Position numbers and translations under genes: made by a program. From positions 6,441,151 through 6,505,150 of the forward strand of contig JABAKD010000017.1 in assembly GCA_012845835.1 (NCBI GenBank): a stretch of DNA of 64,000 bases, given 5' to 3'. The DNA comes from Undaria pinnatifida (taxonomy: Eukaryota > Sar > Phaeophyceae > Laminariales > Alariaceae). Positions 1-13,100 of the stretch are shown in pieces (the stretch's first letter is position 1; each line of letters starts with the position of its first letter). A model generated the notes under the pieces. That model worked only from the letters and a program-made list of their open reading frames with translations, was not told where the DNA came from and ran no database searches.

Positions 1-1190
1 GCTGTGTCAGTTGTGAGGCTATATACGTACATACAGCAACGTCGAGTACTGCTCTATGACAAAGCGTCAATGAGTACCAGGTATGGATGTTCCAAGTTCC
101 TGATGAGCAGGAGCAGATTAGTTTCTTCACGAGTTGCAGGGAACGGAGTCAGCACGTACCAATTTGGACATAATTGTGAAGGGCCGTCTGTTTTTTTGTT
201 TTGTATCCCAACGATTCCAATATTTCCGTCCAATGTAGTACAGTATAAGATATGTACAGCAGACAGGATGTCCGGAAGCTCACTGCTGCTGGACGATATG
301 ATATGTGTTGGACATCATTTTTGCGATCAGGTATCTTGCATTCGAGATTGAGACCAAGGCTACCCGGAATGCCGTTTTATTGCCAGCCGTCTATAGAAAG
401 CGGGATCGCGCCGCAATCCGACTTCTTCGTGTCGATCTTGTCGGAGTTCTCCTTGCTTTGTCGCTTGGGTACAAGCACTGATTTGGCCGCCCGAGCTTAT
501 TGGTGTGACCGGTGCGGTATCAAGTCACTTTTTCTTGACACTTTTTCACCCTTCAAGTTCTACAGGGGCTAAGCTTATTTTCGTTTTCTTACTTCCGGCG
601 GATGGGGAAAAATAACCCTGTTTGAGCTCATCACACCCCACGTATTTCCATAGATGTCAATTGTCAAGTTAGCTCAACCTCCTTCGCAATCCAGCACTAA
701 TAATAGCTGGCGTATCGTGTGTGTCAATTTCACTCAATCTCCTTCGCAATGCAGCGCTAGCTGGTGTATTTGTTCTGCGGTTACCGACAGCGCTTTTTTT
801 CACCTTTGTTGGCTTGAGAGGGGGGAAAGGTGATTATATCAACGGACGAAGCAGCGCGAGTTGCTGGGGTGGGAAAGTGCCCGGAGTGCAGTGCAAGGAC
901 GCAGAACGGTTATTCAACCAATTCGCCCTTGGTAAACGTATCCTTTTGACCCTGCTGGCAGCATCCTGGGCGTCATATATATATTGAAAGAGTAACTCAT
1001 GTGTAAAAATGCGCGGCCGGAGTATCACGCAGCTTTCAGAGATGCGCATCGACCCTTACATTGATCTATTAATAGCTCACCGCTGACATATTTGAGACAA
1101 CGTATTTTAGCAGCGCCGTACTTCGCTGTGCCCAACGCCTGCGACTCTGGTTTTTCCTCTTCTGCTGTTGTGTGTACGTCCGTTGTTTAG
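1..1190. other. 5' flank of COG2, no supported exon
   Basis: Open reading frames here are short and lack recognisable protein features. About 590 to 830 holds a partial copy of interspersed family C (the GGCGGATGGGGAAAAATA box followed by two copies of a CTCAA-TCCTTCGCAATCCAGC segment). About 1008 to 1075 holds a diverged piece of family E. The COG2 start codon should lie in an upstream exon, because exon 1191-1286 begins at a splice acceptor in phase 0. I could not identify that exon here, so it may lie left of the window or be very short. Confidence 0.5.
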
Positions 1191-4100
1191 TTCGATCCGG
1201 CCGCGCTGGTTGCGACCACGCGCTCCCTGGTGCCGTTGGAGCGCCTGAGGGACGACCTCCAGGAGCACTTGACGGATCGCAAGCAGGTAGGGGCGATGAC
1301 GATTGGGGTCATAAATGGGGCAATTAAACTTGCTTGTATGTTGCTATGACTCGTGGGCGATGACGAATGGCGAGATAAATGTGGCAGTTTCGTTTACGAA
1401 AACTGGATGTTACTGTTGTGCCGTGCCTGCGTTCATGTACCCTTCGTGGCGATGATGAATGCAGTGATAGATTGGCGTGTGGTTCGGTGTATGACCTTTT
1501 TTGTGTTTCAATTACGCCGCGTTTCGTGGCTTTAAGCTTTTTGTGTTCTTGTCTTTGTACGATGGCGCCTTGCACGTAACTGTATTTTCAGGCATGCGTG
1601 CATCTGTACACGCTTCCTGGCGCTGATGATAAATGGCTCGATGAAGGTGGCCATTTCACTCACTGGTATTTTGCTGTGGCTTGCCCGCGTGCATATACCC
1701 TCCGACCCGTGGGCGATGATAAATGGCGCGATAAAAAGACGTGGCGCTTACATTACATGGCTCATTTTATGGCGTGCCCGCGTTCATATACCCTTCGGCT
1801 CGTGTGACCTCCAATGCCATCTCCTGTTTTCGGAAATCTCGCGTTTTTTTTTGTTCGCCTTATCTCGTATACCGCGACTACGCCGACTTCTTCCTGTACT
1901 GTGGGACTTTCACTTGCCCGCGGTTTGCTACCGCGTGCCCGCATTGACATGCCGTTCGATCCGCGTCACCCAACAAAATTTTCCGTCTCGCGTGCTTCCC
2001 GGCTCGCCTTATGTCGTCTTGTCTCGCGTCGTCTTGCTACCCTTGCTTGCCGGTGACTTGTGCCGTAGGAGCTGTTCGACCTGATCAACCGCGACTACGC
2101 CGACTTCATCCTGGTGTCCACCAAGCTTAGCGGGGTGGGAGGCAAGGTCGCCGATCTCAAGGACCCCATGGCCAGGTGTGATTTCGAGCTTTTGCTGTTC
2201 CTCGAAGAAAAAAAAGGTGTTTGCTCCTTCACATGACCGCGCCGATGTTTTTGGGACGAAGTAAATATACTTGGTATTTCTGTACCCGTACATTTTTTTG
2301 TTTGCTGTGGTAGAAAAATTAGGGTCAAGGTAGAAACCCGAACCCTAGCCCGAACCCCAACCGAAGACTACCTCAAAACTCCTAGGCACACGGTCCTAGC
2401 TAGCGCTGCCTCGCCGCTTGCCATGCGTTCTGCAGTTCCTGAAAGCATGATGTGAAGGCCAACTTCATGATCGTGTTTTTTTTTCACGCCTTGTCTGATA
2501 CCAGGTACGTCATTACGTTTGAAAAAAAATTGTAGAGGCTACTGCCACACCCGCCCGTTACCCCACCCCACCCCGCCCCGCCTCACCCCATCCTATCCAC
2601 CACCCCCACCAATACCCACACCCGCGCCCACACCACCACCCCCACCGCTCCAAACTGTTTGCTACGTTACGTTGTGCCTTGGATCGCGCCTGATGTGTCG
2701 TGTTGTTTTTCATATTTTTTCGTCCAGTACGTCAAGAGGTTTGAAGTACCTTGGTAGCGGCTACTGCCCCACCCCATCTCACTCCACTCCACTCCACACC
2801 ACACCACACCCACCGCTCTAAAATGGTTGCTGTACTGTTCCTGTCGTCTACCCTGTAGTCGAAAGCTTAGCAGCCTCACCCTCCCCACCCTACCCCGCCC
2901 TTCGTCTCCCCCGTCACTCTCAACTGCTTCCTGTATTGCAAGCTTGCTGTCGAGGGCTTCTGGTCTGCGTGCTTCGGCGGAAATGGAGGCAATGAAGCTG
3001 GAAGCAAAGGTAGAGGAGAGGAGGGGGGTACGGGAGAGAAAGAGGTCTATCCAGCGATGCCTCAGGTATGTGCGATGCGTTGTTTTCTTTTTTTGAATTC
3101 AATCGCTTCGTTTGTGTTGGCGTGCTTTGTGTTTTTTTGTTCACGGTGTTCGGTTTTGCTTTGGTTAGCTCTGTTTTTCTTCGCTTTGAATTGCTGATTT
3201 TTGCTGTTTGGGATATTTTGCTTTTTTTGTTTTGTTTGCTGTTGTTTGTGTTTTTGCCTGCGGTGGTGTGTTGGAAACATGTATGGTATGGGTATGTACC
3301 GGAGGAGGGGAGGAGGGCAAGGAAGAGGTAAGATATCTACCCAGCGATGCCTGAGGTGTGTACGATGCATCGTTAGCTCTGTTAGTTTTTTTTTGTGTGT
3401 GTGTTTTTGTGCTTTGTTGGCCCCGTCCGCCTGTGCTAAATACGTTCGTTGGGAAACTGACAATATCAAACATCTCGCGATTGTCATCAAAACGCCTCCT
3501 CGTTTGTTTTTGCTTTAGGTTTATGTCGACGCTCGAAACCGCAGAAGGCGTTCTTGGGATCAGCGACAGGGGTAAAGACCGCCTGGAGGATGAGATGGAT
3601 GATGATGTCGGGACTGCCGGCGTCGAACAGGGTTTTGACAGCGCGGTCGGTAGAGCGTTTTGGGATATGGACGAGGAAGACGAGGTTTGTGCATTGTTGT
3701 CCGCTTTATGTTCTGTTCTTGTCTGGTGCTGGTTTGAACTGTGAGGGTATGGGCTGTTTGTTCGTTTTGTGTTTTTTATTTAATTAGGGCTTGTTTGAGT
3801 GTGGACCTAGGGGTATGTAACTCCCGGTCGCCCCGGTGGCGTATCAGATTATCCTCAAACCTGGTATAGGTCAGTTTCGTGAGGTCGAGCCCCCCCGAGT
3901 GCATACTCGTATGAATTCGTGGGGACTTTTTCTTGTGCACAAATTGACATGCGGAAAACGCGAGAGGGTGAGTTAGCAACACTCGATGAAAAATCGACGA
4001 GCAATGGGATTGCTGAACCCTCTGCGCGATAAAAATTGAAGGCAAGAACCGGGGGGGGGAAGAGACGACACCTGTGACCACGGCTTATCCGGAAGCTGGA

Positions 4101-7100
4101 AAGTAGATTTGTGCAAAGAAAAAAAAAAGCTTCCACGTTTGTGTTTCTGTGTATTGTACGGGTATGCGTCCATCGTGTTTGTGTTTGTATGTGGTAGTGT
4201 GTATTATTTTGTGTTGCCTGTGGTTTGTGCGTCTACGAAGAAGTTTATGTTTGTTGTTACCAGGTATCACATTAACTCGCATACCCAAGTCCGTGGTCAC
4301 AGGACACGCTCGGGTCATCCTGGAGTGGAAGAATACCCAAGGAAAACAATAAAACATATCAAAAGTGGTACACGTATCTATCATATCATAGCTGAAGCAA
4401 CTCGCACATCCGCCACAAAAAAGACAAGAATGAAATCGGAAGTCAGCGTGCGTAAATACCAGGCCCATACAGGTACATACGTTCAAGACTCGCGGCTGAA
4501 ACCGACTACAGCGCATGCCAACAAGGAAACCAAGTAATTCACGATTTCTTTATTATGTATTCATTTATTGCAATAATGATGACAACAATAGTGGATGCTT
4601 TATTATTTACTCGATGTAGTACATCAGCAGTAACCTGTATGTTTCCTATCACGTTAATCTATTGACCAGTTCACTGCAGGATTAGTGATAATTATTACTA
4701 TTGATTAGATTTTGACTCGTTGATAACTTTCTAAAAACGAGCGACCGGTGTATTGCGCAGCTTGCCAAGATGAGTGTCGACTCTAAATTTGTCGAACTCG
4801 CTGCTGACGCTGTTAGAATAAGTTTATAATATGTGTGCCTGTGTGTATGTATGCGCAGATACTTGTCAATGATTTTGGCGCGTGCATTTGTGTAATTTTC
4901 CTGTCTCATGATGTTTGTATCTGAATAGTTCATTATATCAAGACTTTTCACGGGTCATGATCCGGCCCGCGGGTCGGTCAGAGGTATTTCAAAAACTCGC
5001 GGGTCGAGTCGGGTCGGATCTGACGGTGTTGGACATCTCACGGCTCGGGTCGGGTCGGGTCAGGAGGTTTTCAGATGTCACGTGTCGGGCCGGTTCACCC
5101 TGAAAAACCCTAGTTTTTATGAGGTGTGCGTCCATGATTTTTTGGCGTCTGTATTTGTTTGTGTGTGTAATTTATTATGAGGGAATAGCAAAGGCGAGTT
5201 GCTGAATTTCATGGCGCCAAACAGAAAAAGGACTCCTTTCGAAATCGCTGTTGCCTTCATCTCCATTAGATATCCGTACCGCCCATGCAACCGCGATTTC
5301 AATCTTTTTTGTGCTTGCCAGCAACTTTTTGTATACCCTGCAGTAATACGTAGAATAACAGTACGTTTCACAGCACCAACTCCGATTTTAAAGTCTCCAC
5401 TCTCCTCTGAATATATTACGAAAGACGCAACGAGATAACGGGTACCATGGAGACACGTGAAGACCGAAACACATTCGAGTATAGCATTTATATCGTTCGA
5501 GGAGCAGTGTATGGGAACAGTATATACCCGCTCGCATCGAAGGTTAGGTTATTCTTTGTCGTGGTGGACCTACAGCCGCGTACGGATTGCGCTAACACAA
5601 GCACCCAAATGCACACACCCGCCTCGTCGTGGTGGTGGTCCTATAATCATTTCACTACTGGTTGCTCTTTGTGCAGGGTTTCGATGACCCCGACCTCCTG
5701 GAGGCGTTTCCTGGGCTTGCCGTTGCCGCGGTGGAGAGCGAACCTCACGCAAATAGGGGGCCTGCGCCGGCCCAGGGGGGAGCTGGTGACGGAGGGGGGG
5801 GGCAGGAAGGGGAAGAAGAGGAGGGGCTTAAGGCGGCTTCCCAAGCGGAGGCGGAGTGCGCGCTGTTGGAGCGGGCGGCACACTATGCCCTCATGATGAA
5901 CGCCGACTTGCAGGTATGGAAACCCTTCCCGGATATATATATATATAAATATATGTTTACTTATTTGTGTTTAGCCCCTTTCGGGGGCGTCATTTATTGT
6001 TGGTCGTTTGGAAGTAAGGACCGTTGGTTAATAATGGTCAAGAGTCGCCGGGTATTTGTATCTGGCTTTTCGTCCATTCAGCATTTGTTTTTTCACGAGG
6101 TTTTAAGAGCGTTTGGCTTCTGCTATTTAATCTACAAAAAAGAAGTCCTGCTATAGTGCTGTAGATTTACGAGGCATGTGATAGTCGCCCTGCGAATGTA
6201 TCATATATAATGCGGCCAAACGAGCTGACACTGACCTTTTTCTTTTTTTTGCTGTTTACGACAGGCGGCCGCCGAAGACGAAGCGAGCGGATCCGGCGAC
6301 GCCGACGCAACGTCCCTCGTTAGGGGCCTGTCCTCCAGAGCATCCCGCGTGGAAGCCGAAATCACTCGCCGGCTCCGCTCCGAGTTCGCCTCCTTACTCA
6401 AGCCAAGACAGGAGTGGGTGTTCGGGACGGCCATGGCGCCTGAATCAGGAGGATTAAAGGGCAGTTTTAAGTCGGGAGTGGGGGGGACGGCGGAAGGGGT
6501 GACGGGGGTGGGGGTGGGGGTGGGGGTGGGGGGGGCGTTTAAAGAGAAGAGGCGACAGGCGCTGCTGAGCTGTCTGAGACCTTTCTCGGCGTTGGGGAGC
6601 GGGATTGAGGCGGAGAAGCAGTTTGCCAGGTGAGGTCGTTTTTGGGGGGCTTGATCTCTTTTCAACTGGAATCCATTTTTTGGGTTGAATTACTTGGAAT
6701 TGGTATAGGAAGCGGTTTGGGGGACGTGTGCTGAGTTAGGTTAGGTTGGGTTGGGACCGACCGACAGCTAGCTTGGGGTGGACGACCCGACGCGTTTGTA
6801 GTTTTGTGTGTTATTTATTTTCTCATTATCATGCGTCTCATACGTGCCGCGGTTGATCCGAGCTTTCTTCTCTTTCAGTTTTGTTTCTGCTGTACATCAT
6901 GGCAGGGCTATAGACACGAGGCTCATCTTGCATCTCGTTTTGTACGCGCAGCCGTCGACACACTCTTTTCTCTCTTTGTTACCTGCTTCTATACCTTGGC
7001 AGGGCTATGGTCCAACCCTGCCTAGACTCGAGATTCAACATGCGTCTCGTATTGTGCGTGCAGTTAGTGACCCGCGAACGATCTCTTTCGCTCTCTAGTA

Positions 7101-10100
7101 TCCGCTTCTACTTGGTTACATTGTCCGGGCTATGATACTCTGAACACCTTCAGAGTAGGCGTGGTATTACACCAGGGTATTTTCAAGGTGTTGTTATATG
7201 GGGTTCCCCAATCGGTGACCGAGGCACCCTCTCTCTGCTCTGCTGCTTCACCTTGACAGGGCTATAATGCAGCCATTTCTTGATGCAAGGTTCACCCAGG
7301 GGGCTCTGGACGGAGGGGAGAGGGGCTCCGGCAGGGGCCTGGGACCTCTGCTGGACGAGCTTATCGCTTACGTAAAAGAGGTGTGCGATTGTTGAGAGTG
7401 GAGGGGGGGGGGGGTACTCGATATTCATGCATGGTCGTAGTCGTATGACCATAGACCCTCGCTTCCCTACAATACCGGGACGGAGCTTGTTGGGTTTTCA
7501 CCGACCAGGCAGACAGTGCTTGCACCAAGCGCGAAGCGCCGTGAGGTAGTGGGCGAGTCGCATGAAGGGTGAGCTGCAACCTACTAAGTGCCTCCTGTGA
7601 GGCGGACTTGGGTATAGACGACAGCTTCAATGAGTTGATTTAATTTCGGGGATGGCCACTTCCAGAGACAGCAAGGGGAGTACTATGTAACTTCCTCGTG
7701 GGTGCCTTACCATAAACAATACGTGATACGATCATTCCCCTAGTGCGGAGTAAAAATTCTCCACCCCGCACAAATTATCTAACTCGACCACCAGCTGTGA
7801 TCGACCGCAAAAAAAGAGAAAAAGTACCCTGGGGGTCTTGCTCATGTAGTGAGCGGTATGTTTTGCAGTGTCGTTGCCAACCGACGCCCACCCAACAAAT
7901 ATGGGGGGAAGGGGGTGTTGACGAGTTTACGTTAGCCCCTTCGTAGCTTCGAGATAGAAAATTGCCGGCAAAAAACGGGCTTTTCGCGGACCTTGGTCCG
8001 ACCCGCGGGCTAGGTGAGAAGATTTTCAAAGTCTCGCGGGTCGAGTCAGGTCGGACCAGGAGGTCTCACGGGTCGGGTCGGTTCAGGAGGTTTTCAGACA
8101 TGACGGGCCATGTCAGCTCATGTCGGGCCGAGACACCCCTACCTGACCCGACGCGACCAGACCCAACTCAAGTGACGTGACCCGTGAAATTCCCTGGAAA
8201 AGAGTGACGAAATTACAGCATCGGCCACGAAAAGCCGCACGGGTTTGTAGAACGAAATCGTATTCTTCTTGTGCCGCGAGTTTGACCCGCCGCGATTTTG
8301 ACTTGCCGCAATTTTGTTGAGTTTTTTTTCAGGTGGCCGGAGATGCGGTGGAATTCGCGGAGGAGATGTTTGCAACCCCGGCGGACTTGGACCTATCTCG
8401 TCGAACGGAAGCGGATAAGAAAACTGTGGACGGGGGGGGAGGGGGGGGGGGGGAGGGGACGACGCAGCCCCGCTCCCCGTGGACCTTGTCTGTAACGGCG
8501 TCTGGAAGCCGGTGCAGCAGGTACCGTTTCGTTTCGACCTCGTTGTCTTAGCCAATACGGTTCGAACTAGCACTTTTTCAATGCACCCAAGTGTTTTAGG
8601 ACAAGCTGCACGTCGGATTTGTGTAGTATTCCCCCCCCCCAGTAGTAAGCAGATTTACCCGGCTATTACTGGGATTACATTGCACATTAACGCCTCAACA
8701 ACTTGAAACCCGCTTTTGGGGACATGCACTTGGAATTTTTATGGGGTTTGGGGACGCTGAAGGGGTTAATGTAATGTACGACTTGTCCCCAACGACGGAA
8801 AAACTCGCAAATTACTTGGCATTAACACGGGGGGGGGTCGGGGGCGATGAAGGGGGTGGGTGCTGCGGGTGTCGATGGACAACATTCTTTAGGTGCATGC
8901 TGCGGAGGCGGTGCACTTGTATACTGTGGTTCACTGTGGTTCTGATTAGCCACGAGCGTATAATGCTATATCTAAGTCCCTCGTATGTGCGGTACCTTGC
9001 CAGACGATAGCACCCTAACTATTGTGGGACCCCGCGCTGTCCCGGGATAGTGGGGTACTCTATAGGACAGTACACGCAATTTGAACCGCACTAAAGTGGA
9101 TCCCGGCACTAAAGATTATAACAACGCTCGCATTAATGTGGGACCCCGCACTGTCCCGGGATACTGGGGTATTCTGCAGGACAGTAAACACGATTTGAAC
9201 CGCACTAATCCCGCACTAAAGGGTATGTCAAGACCCGCACTATTGTGGTACCCCGCGCTATCCAGGGATAGTGGGGTACTCTGTAGGACTGTACACGCAA
9301 TTTGGACCGTACTAAAATGCAGCCCCGCACGAACGGGTATGACAACACCCGCACTATCATGAGACCCCGCACTATCCAGGAACAGTGGGGTACTCTGTAG
9401 GACAGTACACGCGATTTGGTTCTAAAATGGAGCCAGCACTAAAGGGTATGGCAGCACCCGCACCATAGTGGCACCCTGCACTAACCAAGGATAGTGAGGT
9501 ACTCTGTAGGACAATATTCGCGATTTGAACCGCACTAAAAATGGAGCCCCGCACCAAAGTGGGACCCCGCACTACCCACACTATCCCGTGATAATGGGGT
9601 GCTCTAAAGGACTGTACACGCGATTTGTACTCTCTAAAATGAATCCCCGTATCGAAGGGTATAACAACACCCGCACCGTAGTGGGATCCCAGACTATCCC
9701 GGGATAGTGGGGTACCTTGTAGGACAGTACACGCGATTTGAACCGCACTAAAGTGGGATCCCGTACTACCCGTGCTATCCCGGGATACTGGGGTACTCTG
9801 TAGGGCTGTACACGCGATTTGTACCGTAGTAAAATGGAGCCCCGCACTGAAGAGTATGACAACATCCGCAAGTTGGACCCCGCACTATCCGGGGACAGTG
9901 GAGTACTCTGTAGGACAGCACACGCGATTTAAACCGCACTAAAGTGGGCCACGCACTGAGGGCTATGAAAACACCCGCACCAACGTGGGACCATGACTCT
10001 GTAAACCGTGTTTGGTGGCAGGTGCTGATGACCCGACTATCGGCTATCTTCGCCACCGGGATGGTGGCGGCCCAGCGCAAGAACTACGCGCTCTGCATGG

Positions 10101-13100
10101 CCTTCCTCGAGCGCTTGGCGGGGGTGGGCGGGGAGGAGAAACGCCCGCGGATCCGTGTTAGGCTGCTCGCGCAACCTTCCGTGGCGGAGTTCAAGTCCCG
10201 CTGGAACCTGCCCATCTACTTCCAATTAAGGTGGGCGGGAGAGGATTTAAAGTATTTTGAATTCAATGCGTTTTTCTTTTCCAGTTTTTTTAGTTGCTAC
10301 ATATTTTTGTGTTTGAGTATTTTTGCAGTGGTCAACGGGCTGACCTATAGGCCTTGAGAGGGAGGAACGACATTACCCCCCACAGCCTTTTGCATTTACT
10401 GTATGTAGTGTACTCTACTTTGTACCGCTGTGATCGTATGCTCTGTCCACACACAACCTCGGCGATGAACTGCCAGCTGTAGCTGCGTCAGGTGCTATCA
10501 GCGCCCTGCGCAGAAATTCCAACTAAAAAAACTTGAAATACAAACTTTCGATGAAACCGAAATTCAGCAATTCAAAATTCGGGATCCCCCCCAAACCACA
10601 ATATGACCAAAAACGCGCCCGTACCGCCGTACGAGTCCCCGCTTCTGATCCATCTTCAGCCGCAGCGCCTTGAGCTCTTTTCGCAGCACGGCCGTCGCGC
10701 CATCAAACACGCGCGACACCGGCTCCCAGGTGCTCTCCGCCTCCTCCGGCCCTTCCCAGGTCACCTTGACGACAAACTCGGCGTCACTACCGAGCGGCAG
10801 TCGGGGCACGACTCTGCCGCACTCCACCGCAGGCGATTACCTTCAGGTGGGGGCTTCGCCCGCACCACCCTTGCCCGTGAATGAAACCGGACCGCCCCAG
10901 GCTTCTTGCGTGCAGGTGGGTCACCCGGCAACGCCCGACATAACACGTCAAGGTGCATGCAAAAAAATATATCGCGCAGCATCTTGGCACATTACGGTGG
11001 GGAGCCATGGTCAACAGCGTTATCGACAACCGTCTCCAACACGCCCGCACGATCCCGCATTTCCACCTCGGAATCCTGGAATATCGTGGGTCGTTGAGAC
11101 GGCAGCGTCAACGCGACCTCATCGTCCACGTCGCCTGACGCGTCACCGCCCGGCACGAACGCTGTGACGGCTATCGTCGCTCGCAGCACAGCACCATCGT
11201 TGGGCTCGCCCACAGAACGAGCCGTGAGCTCCATCCCAGCGTCATGTTGACGCCCTTGTGCCTTCAGTACTGAGGCCTTAAGCTGCGCCATGACGTCGAT
11301 GCCGAGTTTCTCTCAGCGTCTTCTGCCCGATGATAACCACATCGCCCCTCCCAGGGAGCACGATAAACAGCAGGGTAAATCGGACTGGTCCCCATGGTGT
11401 ATCGATCGTTAAGTGGCGTGGGCACGATTGCGTCTCAATGCCGCACTCCTGGCCCAACAACGTAACCACACGCGCATGCCCAACAAACGCCTGCGTTAAC
11501 GCGGTTTGCGCCATCCCCACCTGTCCCCGCAGGGCCTGTACCAGCTCCTTCGACATTGCTGTGATGCTTGAACCAGAGTCCATGAGCACCTTGATCTCAG
11601 CAACCGCCGAAACACCGGGAACCGCAAGACGCCCCGCGAGATGCTGCGTCAGGACCTCCACATGCGGTTCGTTCTCTACCGAATTCACGATCGTCTCACC
11701 ACATCTGCCAGGCTGCACGATCGCGGCACGCGCGGAATACATGGTGCTGGAATCTCCACGCCACTGCTGTGACGCGGTTGCCGCCGGCTGCACCGGAACG
11801 GTGTGAAGAACTGGTGCTGCATTCTGTGGCCCAGTGCTATGGGAACCCTGGTGCTGCACCGTCTCGGTGAGCCCGTTATCCACTGGCGCCATCTTCTCCC
11901 GCGGCACGCAAATATACACGTAGTCTTCGTCATTCTGTGTAGACGCTTAAGGCGCAGCAGGTTTGGTCTTCGTTAGCACCGCTTTTGAGGCGGTCTGGCA
12001 CCCACGAGCTCCATGGGGGGCAGACGCAGGGGCCATCCCAGTTGTCTTGCTCCGGGTATGCTGAGCGGGACCGTTTGTGGACTACTGCTGCTGTGTTGGG
12101 GTCTGACCGTGGCTCTGGTCATGGACGCCTTTCCCCACCTTACCCTGCTGGCTTTGGGGGCAGTCCCACTGCTTGTGTCCCTGCTTGTCACATACGAAGC
12201 ACTCGTTGTTGTCGTACCGACGATTCCCCTCTGCTTTCACGCCAGCGGCCCTGGCATTCTCGCGTGAGTCGTGCTCGTCATCAGCACGTCCCTGAGGCTT
12301 GGTCCCCGCAGCAGCCATCGACCTAGAGTCAAACTGTTTTGCTGTTTGCCGACGTTCAGCGTCGTTGGCCTCAATTACAGCTTGGTGCCGTTGCTGATTG
12401 GCAATAATGTTGAACAACGCGTCAGGGTCATGCGTTACGAGATCGAAACGCATATATTTTTTCACCTTGCGGCGGAACTCGAGTGGCTCGATTCTCGCCG
12501 CTTTTGCCTCAACCAGCACCTTGCCATGCTTTAGCGTGTACTGCCGACCGTCGGGCCTCACCACCTCCGTGAGCCCGCTGTCAGCAAGGTATTTCCGCAA
12601 GGCACGTTTTTGCATAAACACCCTGCTATCTACCGAGACGCTCGCATCCATCGTCAGCACACGGAATATCTGGCGTCAAAAATCCTCATCACTCGTCTGC
12701 TGTATATCAACGCCAGCAAATATTTTGAGCCCTTGCATTATCTCCTCCTCGGAAAGGTCGACCCAGGGCTTGCCATCGTAGAACTCGTCAGCCACCATCA
12801 TTTGGGTCGCCGAATCTACCAGCTCTCGCCTCCTCGCGAGTACCCGGTCTTTTCCTTCTTGGTTTGTGATATGCAACCGCCCCTTATACTCCGAGTAGGC
12901 AACAAGAAATTCACGCATATCTTCGAACGTAACAACATCACCACCCAACCTAGGCGGTCTATCTCCCCCGATCGTCACCTTGATTTCCGGCTTCAGCCGG
13001 CGGCCGGCTCGGCCTTCACCTCTCGGGTTGCGCCAGCTTGCAGAATGGACTCCGTCAGCGCCCTGCGCTCGTGCTCCTCTTGCTGCTGTAGGGTCTTCCC

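Larger units (their letters stand above)
1191..3684 (+). other. COG2: COG2 N-terminal exons 1 to 4
   Basis: Exon 1191-1286 follows the acceptor TTGTTTAG and ends CAG|GTAGGG, giving FDPAALV...LERLRDDLQEHL. Exon 2069-2175 gives ELFDLINRDYADFILVSTKL, the most conserved COG2 block. Exon 2943-3065 (acceptor GCAAG) gives a charged helix with VEERRGVRERKRSIQR. Exon 3519-3684 gives FMSTLETAEGVLGI and then an acidic run. Phases run 0, 2, 2, 0. In the protein family this region forms the coiled-coil N terminus that binds COG3 and COG4. Introns 1 and 2 are built of decayed tandem repeats (see findings). Confidence 0.88.
5677..10230 (+). other. COG2: COG2 central exons 5 to 9
   Basis: Exon 5677-5913 (phase 0 at both ends) is acidic and Gly-rich, ending in LLERAAHYALMMNADLQ. 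Exon 6265-6629 contains RASRVEAEITRRL and LLSCLRPFSALGSGIEAEKQF, matching the COG2 LLNCLR...EAEELFR segment. Exon 7260-7380 gives AIMQPFLDARFTQGALDG and LLDELIAYVKE. Exon 8333-8520 gives VAGDAVEFAEEMFATPADLD, then a poly-G tract, then VDLVCNGVWKPVQQ. Exon 10022-10230 gives VLMTRLSAIFATG...RKNYALCMAFLERLAG and FKSRWNLPIYFQLR. The order matches the family middle region. Confidence 0.88.

Noticed and set aside
2325-2365. Telomere-like ACCCGAACCCTAGCCCGAACCCC
   Set aside because: Only three or four imperfect units; too short and irregular to call an interstitial telomere.
9010-10000. CRISPR array
   Set aside because: Repeat units of about 110 bp with no unique spacers, in a eukaryotic intron with no cas genes. 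It is a minisatellite.
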